Source: Branchiostoma belcheri (taxonomy: Eukaryota; Chordata; Leptocardii; Amphioxiformes; Branchiostomatidae). Taken from it: a DNA stretch of 64,000 nt. The translations under genes were made by a program, and so were the position numbers. The notes under the pieces are model-generated. The model worked only from the letters and a program-made list of their open reading frames with translations. It was not told where the DNA came from and did no database searches. Below are positions 41,519 through 51,501 of this stretch, in pieces (within the stretch, counting starts at the first letter, position 1; the number at the start of each line of letters is the position of its first letter). The stretch spans positions 249,839 to 313,838 of the forward strand of contig NW_017802658.1 in assembly GCF_001625305.1 (NCBI RefSeq). Reading direction: 5' to 3'.

Positions 41519-42337
41519 CGTCGATGAAGGTTAGACATCCAGGTAATACGATATGCCAAAAAACAGTTACTCAAGCAACTGTTACAAAGCGCTCAAACCT
41601 TCAGATCAGTCTAAGAAAACCCAGAAGTGCAAACCATTGACCAACAAAAACAAGGCCAACATCACTATTCCTCACTCAACCCTCAGACAAAGACTGGTAC
41701 ACCCTAAGGACCGACCTCACAAGGGTACCAAGGCGAATGTTATTTACAGACTCAAATGTGAGGAGCCCAATTGTAACAACACCTACATCGGAGAGACAAG
41801 TCGACCGCTTAAAGTAAGGTACAAAGAACATTGCCGACCTAGTGCCAACGGCTACTCCTCAGCTATTTTCCACCACCTACAACACAACCAGGGTCACTCT
41901 TTCAAACTCGAGTCCACGGATGTCTTAGACCGCGAAACACGCTGGTGGGAACGGGGTGTTAAAGAGGCAATATATGAAAGAATGTACAACCCCACCCTCA
42001 ACAGGGAAGGGGGGCTACGGGTCGATCTTTCCGGCACTTGTGATTTGGCACTCCCAGCCCCGAGGACAGACAACACTTAAGCTCCTGTCCTGTATAACAG
42101 GAGCTTTCAGACTAATTTGCATCATCTTGTCTTGACTTGTCTGACTTTTGTTCCTTTTTCGACTTCCAAACATTTGTCTTCACTTTATTTGCATATCAAT
42201 CAACAGGTTGTGTATATAAACCTGCTTTCCCCTCTGGTCTCTCAGTCACTGACGAAAGCTAGTGGATACTAGCTGAAACGTCTGACGTTTTCAAAATTGC
42301 CAGTTGCCAGTTGCTTGAGTAACTGTTTTTTGGCATA
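41519..42337 (+). mobile_element. Penelope-like retroelement, truncated, with GIY-YIG endonuclease ORF
   Basis: The ORF at 41553-42080 (about 175 codons) carries a GIY-YIG nuclease core (VIYRLKC, TYIGETSRPLKVRYKEH) and the tail NPTLNREGG, typical of Penelope-like element C-termini. The reverse transcriptase part is missing. Near the ends, ATATGCCAAAAAACAGTTAC and its complement form inverted repeats. A 13-bp direct repeat (TGTAACACTGATT at 41506-41518 and 42338-42350) brackets the insertion. Fragments of the same family lie at 47759 and 58262. Confidence 0.8.
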
Positions 42338-42364
42338 TGTAACACTGATTATTTGTTTTAGCTC

Positions 42365-42575
42365 AGATTCTTCTCCTTCTCCAAACAAGATCAATGACCT
42401 GAACCAGAGGTCTGTCACCATGGAAACTAGTGTTGGGTTACATCATGTTGCAATTTTATAGCAGGAGGGATTTAGACTCCTGTCACCGTAATGTTATATA
42501 AGGACGTGTTTGAGTAAGAATAAACAGAGAAGACAACATGCAAATAAAACATGCATTTGCTTTGAGAGTGTTACC
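42365..42575. repeat. GTTTACC-family repeat, internal part
   Basis: Matches the central and right part of the family (GATCAATGACCTGAACCAGA, GTTGGGTTACAT, GCAGGAGGGATTTAGACTCC). The termini are missing. Confidence 0.5.
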
Positions 42576-43198
42576 TTTCTAGTTAATGATGCCCTCACTT
42601 ACCTGATAATACCGAGTTACATCTGGATTCTAAATTACTATTACAGGTACAATGTATTACATATATGTAGCTGGAGGAGGGATGTTTATCTAGACTTGAA
42701 ATACGTACAGCATTCCAGATACAAGGTACAAACATACATGTATCTAAACCTTGCAAGATACGGAACAACAGATGGTCATAAGGGGGTTCGTAAGTACGAC
42801 TGACCATGCATGGGTGTCAAAGTTGAATGAAAATAAAAACATCTTCTATACATGACCTGATGTTTCAATGGCCTCCCTCTTTTAGATCATTTGACACTTT
42901 TGGTGGAGTTGCAAATGTTTTCTTATTGTATATCAGCTGATAGTATGAATGACTCAGTACTGCATGAAATTATACAGGCCAATGTTGCTCAACATTTGTG
43001 TATTTGGGCAAAATTCTACAGCCTGGACTGGGACTATTCCACGTGTTGACAAGGATGGACGCGCACTCATGTTATGTCTCGTAATGCATTTTGCTTCCAA
43101 ATATTACCTGTAACTGAAAAATTGGTAAATATTGGGGAAAATGCTATAATTTTGGACTATTCCACATTTATGGAGGGAGGGCATAATTATGTCATGAT

Positions 43199-44174
43199 TA
43201 GGGGTGGGTACCTGTTCGGCTCTTTCAGGTCCAGGTCCAGGTCCAGGTCCAGGTCCAGAGGATCAGGTCCAGGTCCGGACCTGTACCTGTACCTGATTCT
43301 GGATACCGGAGTATCAGTACCAAATAATTTTTGCTAAATGATCATTGCTAAATGCTCAATGCATAAGTAACCACTACAAAATTTTTTTAAATTTATTTTT
43401 TAATTTTTTAAAATTTACTTAATATTTTCAAATTTATTTTATTTATTTTATCCCATTTTAATTTATTTCATCCGTTCTATACATTATCAAGCTTCTCCTC
43501 TACTCCTATGGCTACTAACACCTCAGGAACAGAATATATTAATATATTAAACTTCCCAACCAATCACATCGCAGGATTTCAATGTGCAGTCGCCCCCTCT
43601 AGCGGTTTGGGCCATATTGCAGGTTTAAGGAATCCAAGATGGCCGCCGCTCGGCTCAGTTTAGAGCCGATTCCCGAACTTTTCTTGTATTTTCCTTGGTA
43701 TTTTACGCGATTCAAGCAAAGAAAACAAATTGACCACAAGAACAAAAGAGTAATACAGCCTTGGGAACATAATGGTCCGTTTTGTTTGGTACTAATTTCT
43801 CATTTCGAGTGAAAATTTATGTGCTGCACAGTGTGACCATGCCATGTGGTGTAAAATCAGTGATTTTTCGGCTTGATCCGAAGCAAACGCAGCCTGTTAA
43901 GTTCTCTTTTATGATTTCTAGATGACTATCGGTAATGTAAATATGGAGAATATTGTTGCAAAAGGAGGGATACGGAAACTAAGGTAAATTTCTTTTATTT
44001 TGATGCTGGATTTTCCTGGCTGGCTTCTTGTATCTAGTGATCATCAGTAACTACAAGTTTAGATTTTTGTTCCGGTCCAAAAAAAACCGGTCCACTGACG
44101 TTTCGGTTTTTCGGACCGGACCGATAAAATTTTTACGGTCCGAACCGGTCCACCTGGACCGGTACCCACCCCTA
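43199..44174. mobile_element. Non-autonomous hAT-type element
   Basis: Perfect 14-bp terminal inverted repeats (TAGGGGTGGGTACC) and a perfect 8-bp target duplication (GTCATGAT at 43191-43198 and 44175-44182) are hallmarks of hAT. The 976-bp interior has no transposase. It includes an AGGTCC hexamer array (43227-43257) near the left end and GGTCCGAACCGGTCCACC near the right end. It is inserted in the duplicated distal upstream region of ZNF-D. Confidence 0.9.
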
Positions 44175-44250
44175 GTCATGATTGTTCTAGTATTTGAAGA
44201 CACACTTTGCTTCCATATTTGGTCAGGGGAGATTATTTAGAGTCCATTTT

Positions 44251-44385
44251 ACACCCCTGAAACATAGTGGGACAGCCCTGATTACTTTTGACCTTTACCC
44301 TCTGAGCCCGCCATTTTCCAAGCTCGTGGAAGACGAAAAACGTGTTTGAGGCCGTTTCTTCCGTTCGTGTGGTCTCCAGAAGAAG
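44251..44385 (+). promoter_or_regulatory. ZNF-D promoter/first non-coding exon block
   Basis: DR1-like TGACCTTTACCCT at 44289-44301 (one change from the A-C copies), YY1-like CCGCCATTTT at 44308-44317, donor AGAAG|GTAAGAATGG. Confidence 0.65.
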
Positions 44386-45105
44386 GTAAGAATGGTCTTA
44401 TTGTGTTCGCTAACACGATGGAGACATGAGTATAATATTTTTGGACTTTCCTGCTACATAATTTTCAACAATTGTTGCCTTGGTGTTCAAACAAAGTGGG
44501 GAGGGGGGCGTTTGTTGTGAAACTCTTCCTACTTCTGTCGCCGTTTGGTACTTCAACGAATGAATGCACGTGTTCAGATCTTACTGGTCATGGTCTTAAG
44601 TCTTCATTTTACAAATATATATATAATAAGTTTTTCATACTAATTTTCGTCGTGTTTTTGGAAAGGCTGTGAGGGGGGGGGCAGGCCTACTAACAGTTAT
44701 AATATGTAACGTTAACGTTACATAAATTATGTTCCGACAAAGAGTTAGGGTGGATAAACATCTTTGTTGAAACACAGGGGTGTATTAAACCAATAAGAGG
44801 TGTTTGTCTTAAAATAATTCTAAAATGACATACTCCCTAAAAGGCCTTCCTTGTCGACTGTTGCATAAAAAGTACACGTCAGGCTGTACTATATAATATT
44901 TTGGATAATTTACTAGCCTGAAAATTAAGTTAATTTCGGGCATACGTGTATATGAAATGTATGTAGAGCAGGTTGTTGTTTGGACTCCCTTTTTTCAATG
45001 TGTTTCTGGTAGTACATGTATTGACTAGTACTAGACAACAAAATCATTACTTGCAAGTTGCAGGGTGTCTGACTTCATTATTTGCTGGATTTCTATTCCC
45101 AGAAA

Positions 45106-47438
45106 ATGTCCCAGGAAATGACTTTACCTCCTGACCCTCAACTGCTAGGTCTGTCCCAGAATGTGACCTTGACCCCTGACTCCCGACCGCTTGGTATGTC
45201 CCAGGACATGACCTTGAACCCTGACTCCCGACCGCTTGGTCTGTCCCAGGACATGACCTTGACCCCTGACTCCCGACCCCTGGGTCTGTCCCAGGACATG
45301 ACCCCTGACTCCCGACCACTGGGTCTGTCTCAGGGCGTGACCTTGACCCCTGACTCCCAACCCCTGGGTCTGTCCCAGGACGTGACCTTGGCAGTTCTCC
45401 CCAGACTGTACATGGAGGAAGTGGTGTCTGAACTGGGCAGGAGAAACATCAGCACCGGGGACGTCCACAACAAGGAGCTGCTGGTGGCTGTGCTCAGGGT
45501 CGTCATGCAGAAGGAATACAGCGGGGCAGGAGGGTCGTCAGGGCAAACTCACGGCACCGACAGACACACATACGTAACAAGTAACGGTGCCACTGAAATC
45601 TGCTTCAGTTTTGAGCCAGAAGACACTCACTCAGAAGATGTCAGCAACAGTAATAGCTTACAGGAGGATGAAGTTGTCCAAACCGAACCTCCTGCCGTTG
45701 TCACATCTTACGCAGAGGAAGACAGAACTGTCAGCCAACATGATGATGAATCTAACACTGAGCTTGTCTTAGCATTGGATACATCTCAGGCTTTCAAACC
45801 AACTGACAATGCTAATAGCAGTTACACAAAAATAACAGAAGTGAGAGAAGGGAGAAGAGAATCAGACGTAGAAGAAGTCATGACAGTTGAATGTGGACCA
45901 GCATCAGAAACAGTAGAGGACAAATGTACGGACCAGTCAGTGTCATATGAAGAAGTTGACTTTTCCTGTACTTCTGCTGCAGAAATGTTAGTTTGGTTGC
46001 CAGGGCAGCAAGTGATCAATGGAGGGCAAGCTGTACAGGTGAGTAGTGTAATAATTCATAGTACATGTGTATGTGTAATAACATAACAACAGAAACATTG
46101 TGGGAAGTTTCAAATGGCAAGAATTGTACATAAAATGTAATGGTATTTTGGTCCATAATATTGCATGTACATACATGTACTCACTTGGATACATCACTTG
46201 AAGAAAGATATGATGTGATCAATTTGTGTAGATGCATATATTCTTTCATACATGTTCTTTATGTGTAGTAAAACTGCAACTATGAATATTTTTAGTGTTA
46301 CCGCAAATTTGATGTCCAATTTAGATGTTTGAGTGCACAGATGGGATAAACCATTCCAAGCTCAAGAGAGTTAAAATTTTCTTTAAAAAACTAACTTTTT
46401 TTACAGTTTGCTGAGCAGGACACAAATGCTGAGGATAAATCGTACAAGTGTCCTCTCTGTGATTACACAACTCGTTATGCTTCAAACCTAACGAGGCACA
46501 GCCAAGTACACTCTGGGAACCGGCCCTTCAAATGTGTGCACTGTGACTATGCAGGGGGGTCCAAGAAGGCCCTGAGCCAGCACATGGCCCGGCACACTGG
46601 TGAGAAACCACTGGTGTGTAAGGAGTGTGGGTTCAGGACAGCCTATAGGACTGCGTTCGACTACCACCGGAAGACTCACACTGGAGAGAAACCCTACATG
46701 TGTGACAAGTGTGGGCACCGGTCTGCTAACAAAGCAAGCTGGCGTACGCACATGAAAACTCATTCCAAAGTGCCTCTTAAGTGTGAACGTTGCGAGTATG
46801 CCACATTTAAGCCATCCCACCTTGCTGCACACGTAAGAACTCACAATGAAGGTAAACAACCGAAAGGGCAAGACTGTGATGCCGTGGGAAGGAAGGAACT
46901 CCAGCCCCACACGAAAACGAACTCAGAGGAAAAACCATTTGCATGCGAAAAGTGCCCATACAAGTCTCGCTATAAAGCTGGCCTGGCGAACCACTTAAAA
47001 ACTCACACGGGCGAAAAACCACACGTATGTGAGCAGTGTGGTTACAGAGCTGCGCAGAAGGCTACGTTATACAGACACATGAGAACCCACACTGGAGAGA
47101 AACCCTTTCCATGTACAGTATGTGGCCGAAGCTGTGCTACACAGTACCTCCTAGAAACCCACATGAAGTCTCACCAACCCAAGGAGCCCCTCGTGTGCCG
47201 AGACTGTAACTACAGAACCATGAACAAGGCAGACATGAACAGGCACATCAGAACTCACACAGGGGAGAAACCCTACAGCTGTGAGGAGTGTGACTACAGG
47301 GCGACCAACAAGTCAGCTCTAGTGTTCCACACAAGGATTCACAGAGGGGAGAAACCCTTTAAGTGTCAGCACTGTGACTACGCAGCAGTGAGGAAAGACT
47401 TGTTAACGGCGCATTTACTGAGACATGCAAAGACTTGA
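45106..47438 (+). CDS. ZNF-D: 11-finger C2H2 protein with expanded N-terminal repeats
   Basis: Two coding exons, 45106-46038 and 46407-47438, join in phase to 654 aa. The first begins three bases after the acceptor (TTCCCAG|AAAATG). It encodes seven SQDMTLTPDSRPLGL-type repeats (about residues 1-93), the same helical module as A-C, and then, without the introns seen in A-C, a different long acidic linker (FEPEDTHSEDVSNSNS; ESDVEEVMTVE). The second exon encodes 11 canonical C2H2 fingers plus a degenerate one (QDCDAVGRKELQPHTKTN), with TGEKP linkers. The fingers are clearly more distant from A-C than those are from one another, while the module exon is nearly identical. A possible poly(A) signal lies at 48266-48271. 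It is the longest intact member. Confidence 0.9.
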
Positions 47439-47758
47439 ACTATTCCCAAAGTGAGTGTCTCAGTCAAGTGTGTCTACGAGTGCTCTGACTAGTGCAGTGA
47501 CATGAGTCCCAACCTGAACCTAAACTCTGCACTTGAATCCGGACGTACCCTGAACCTGGGTTTAGGTACACAGCACTAGCTCTGACCATACATGCAGTAT
47601 ACATTGAACATCATTCAGTAGTGACTGTTCTATTGATCTTGGACCTGGCAGTTATGGGTTCGAATCCTGACTGTTGCTCCTCCTCTTATGCTTTTGGTAA
47701 GTAACGCAATTTAGTGCACTTAATTGATTGAGTTGTTTGGGTAAATAATATGGTTTAA

Positions 47759-47935
47759 TACGCCAAAAAGCAGTTACTCAAGGAACTGGATATGATTTGA
47801 AAACGTCAGACGTTTCAGCTAGTATCCACTAGCTTTCTTCAGTGACTGAGAGACCAGAGGGGAAAACAGGTTTATAAGCACAACCTATTGATTGATATGC
47901 AAATAAGTGAAGACAAATTTTTGGTAGTTTAATAC
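47759..47935 (-). mobile_element. Penelope-like element terminal fragment
   Basis: The reverse complement of the 42170-42337 end of the full copy: GCCAAAAAGCAGTTACTCAA, then AAACGTCAGACGTTTCAGCT, then GAGACCAGAGGGGAAAACAG. No coding part. Confidence 0.75.
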
Positions 47936-48538
47936 TTAAGTGCTAAGATTTGAATGAAAATGTGTCTGCATTGCTGATCTGTGGAAATGTGTTTTGTTAT
48001 TTACAGAATAGCAAACATTTTTATAACTTCTAAATAACTTATATATTATGTACAGTGTAAAGGAATGTATCATACAGAATATGCACACTTCAAATCACAT
48101 TCAACAGTAAGTCTGTTTATTTCTGTACAGATACATTTTGTTATCAAAAAGTCTTCCGAATACACAGGTTTTGTATGCTTAAGTCAACACCTAACTTATA
48201 GAGATTTAAATATTCAAACAACAACAATTTTACAGCTCCCACCATTTTTCTACAGTACTTCACAAAATAAATACATTTAATTTGTACAAGATTCATGGGT
48301 TCATATTTTCAAAGAATTTTTAAACATGCAGTCTTAGTGTCTTACCCTTGCAAACTTTAACATGGTTTCTACTATCAATTCCTTTTCCTATTTGATTTCC
48401 TTTATTTCTGTTTCTCTTTCTTCACATGCCGTAGCATACATCAGAAACAACAGCTAGCAAATGAAGATAGAAGAGTGTATAAGAAGGAAAAGCAGTAGAA
48501 GCCATGTGTAACAAGTAACAGGTAATAAGGCCACACCA

Positions 48539-48857
48539 AATTAATTTGTTTGTTCTTGGAATCGCCTCAAAAAAAATTCTGAATCAACTCAAATATGCTC
48601 ATATTTTACCCCCATAAGTTGAACAGTCCTTTTCGTCCTAGTTGTTACAGTTTTTCCATCTATCAATGCAGTGGTTTTATTAAAAGTTCAAAATTCATTG
48701 TTTAGATATTGACCCAGCCTTTTGTGTTGACTTCATTTCTCCTATCGTAGCATTTGGGGCTGCAATAGGGTGCCTAGACCTTTATTTATTTTCGCCCTGT
48801 CGCTTCATATTTTTTCTGAGAAAAATCCAAGAATCAACAAATTAAATTGGTGTGGCC
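48539..48857. mobile_element. PIF/Harbinger-like MITE, copy 1
   Basis: Ends GGCCACACCAAATTAATTTG and its near-perfect complement; flanked by TAA on both sides (48536-48538, 48858-48860). A 3-bp TWA target duplication is typical of PIF/Harbinger. No coding capacity. Confidence 0.8.
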
Positions 48858-50222
48858 TAATCAAATATTTATGTCAAAGAGACAGTGGTCTTGCATATGT
48901 ATGACATATACATGTAGCTCTGCTACTATGACTGATATTATGAGGTCTGAAATATCATAACATTAAGTTAGATATCCGCTTGTTTTCATAGACAAAGACT
49001 TAATGTTCCACCCAAAAATACAGATGTGTCACAATGATAGCGAATTTCATAAACTTTTGAAATAAACAGTTGGACAACACAGTTACACATTTTGTAACAA
49101 GGTACATTGTAGTTTAACCCATACCTCTATTGGAGAAGCATCTTTTGAATTTTGTCATACAAAGTACATTTTTGTAGCACAATAATAACATACATATTTG
49201 TCGCACAGTAACAAGTATAGAAGACACCGCAGATACAGAAATTAAAGAACAGTGTAAAAAGTTCCATTCCAAAACTAAGAATGATTGAATCATTTCATTC
49301 ACAGCTACACTTGGTGTAGATATAACATTACTGTTGTTAACAACCTTTGCACATTATCTTACTGAATAAATTTTGTGATTTCACTGTTTTTGCAATAAGT
49401 TTTCTCTACAAGTACAAATACAATTTTTCTTTTCAATTCTCATTGAGATAGCATCCCTGTTCTAAACCGGAAAGAACACTGTATTATGATTCAAATATGA
49501 TAATTTAGTGGCATGAATTAGTACTTAGTGATATCATTATTTCTTTTGCTGTCATAAGTTTACTTAATTTGGTCATATTTCTTTATTAATACAAAAATTT
49601 GTCTGAAAGTACATACAAATGGATGGCACTCATGTTGGTCCCATTTCTTTATCAATACAAAAATTTGTCTGAAAAAGGTGGGAAATATTCAGTTATTATT
49701 TGTTATGGAACATTTTCATCTATCCTCACAATAACTTACACATACATGTACATTCACAGTTGATCTAATACTTATGATTTTTACAGGAATCATCCAAAAG
49801 AACATTTGGCATCCCTAATTATCAATCCCTTACACTTACCCCAACCAGTACAAAAATCTGTTTTTGTCCCTTCTAAAAAAAGTCTTGACAATCTCGTAGC
49901 CACATACAAATGCACGTGTATATCTGCCAAATTAAATAGTTTTACAGTAAATAGCATATAGGTACATGTATATAAAAATACCCAGCAACTGCACTTCAAT
50001 GAAGTTCCATCATTTATGAAAATACCAGTTAAACATATACTGTTATTGTATTACACATTTTGTATTACTTTTACAGGCTGCCTAGCTAACTAAGGTGAAT
50101 TTGCATTGAAAGGAAGATTTCTCTAGAAGCAGTAAGCATGATAGATGGAAGTTTTCCTTTTAGTTCATGCCAATGTGATCTATTTGTGTCCTATGTCCAC
50201 ACAACCTTGACTTAAATAGGAC

Positions 50223-51140
50223 TACAACAGGCTCAAACTTAACAATGGCAAAACAAAGACCATGCTAGTGGGAACTTCTAGGAAGACAAGGCTTGCCCCT
50301 GCTCTACAGCTGGAACTCAGGGGGCAGAGTTTGGAGCAAGTGCCTACCGTCAAACTTCTGGGAGTTCATGTGGACCAAAGCCTCACATTCGACGATCACA
50401 TAGACCACGTAGTAAAGAAATGCAACAGGTGCATGGCCCAAGTGGGTAGGGTGAGAAAATCACTTCCGCGCAAACAGAGGGCAGCACTGATGCAAGCCCT
50501 GGTACTTTCCCACCTAGACTACTGTAGTTCAGTGTGGGCAAGTACGTCAGAGAAGAACATAAAGCGGCTGCAAGTGATACAAAACAGAGCTGCGAGGCTT
50601 GCCCTCGGATGCAACAGATCCACAAGCAAGGACGCTTTGCTGCAGATGTTGGGGTGGTTGCCCGTGAAAGAGAGGATTCAACAGAAAGACCTTTTGACTT
50701 TTCGCAAAATGATGGAGAACAGACAGCCTGTTTCCCTGTATAAACAGATCACGTTTCAGTCACATGGATACCAAACCAGATCAACAAAGTCACAAACTAT
50801 CCGTCTCCCCAAACCTAGAACAAATGCTCAGAGAAAACGCTTTTTGTATCGGATGTCACACACCTGGAACACTATGAAATTGTAGAGGCATGGAACAATG
50901 TGCAATATTTAACTTTTGGAGAAATGTAAAATAGGTATTTTAGATATATGGCGGTCATGTAAGCTAGCTTTGTTTCTGTCACTTGGTGTTTTTGTGGAGT
51001 TTCTGTACATGTTTATGTCTGTATAAGTTATTTTATGTGTGTCAGGTGTATATGTTAATTGACCACAGGAAGAATAGCTGCAATATGAATTGTTAAGCTA
51101 ATTGTGGATCTAAATAAACTCAAACTCAAACTCAAACTTA
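50223..51140 (+). mobile_element. 5'-truncated LINE (CR1/Jockey-like), reverse transcriptase C-terminus
   Basis: The frame starting about 50223 (DYNRLKLNNGKTKTMLVGT) to the stop at 50885 encodes the end of a non-LTR reverse transcriptase and the conserved tail that follows it: KLLGVHVDQSLTFDDHI, SHLDYCSSVWAS, KRLQVIQNRAARL, LGWLPVKERI. It is followed by a short 3' UTR and a tail of (CTCAAA)n-like repeats at 51117-51140, as in these elements. No upstream reverse transcriptase or endonuclease is present, so it is a dead insertion. Confidence 0.85.
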
Positions 51141-51501
51141 AATACAGATAACACCCCATTGAGTTGAAACTCACCTTGTCCTGTTTCCCCCTCCCAGAAA
51201 GATTTGTCACTCCCTTTGACAGAGGAGCTTTAATCATCTCCCATTGTTGACTTGCCATTGTGAATACATGAAGTCATTCCTTTGCCAAATTATATCATAC
51301 AAATATGAGAGCATTGTAAAAGTGTACTCCGTATCATCGATGTTAGATCATGAGACATGTTATCTATGAAAAATCAAGTTTGTCTGGCTTTTTTATGAGG
51401 CAAAGAGACCACATTTGGCTACAAGTGGCAGCTCCTTCTATACAAATGACATCTATACAGTTTGTATGGCCTAATGTAGTGTTATGTGGAGATATAAACT
51501 C

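Larger units (their letters stand above)
47439..50222. other. Intergenic stretch with repeats
   Basis: Holds a SINE box B remnant (GGTTCGAATCC, 47657-47667), a Penelope-like fragment and a PIF-like MITE. The rest is AT-rich with no gene seen. Confidence 0.6.
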
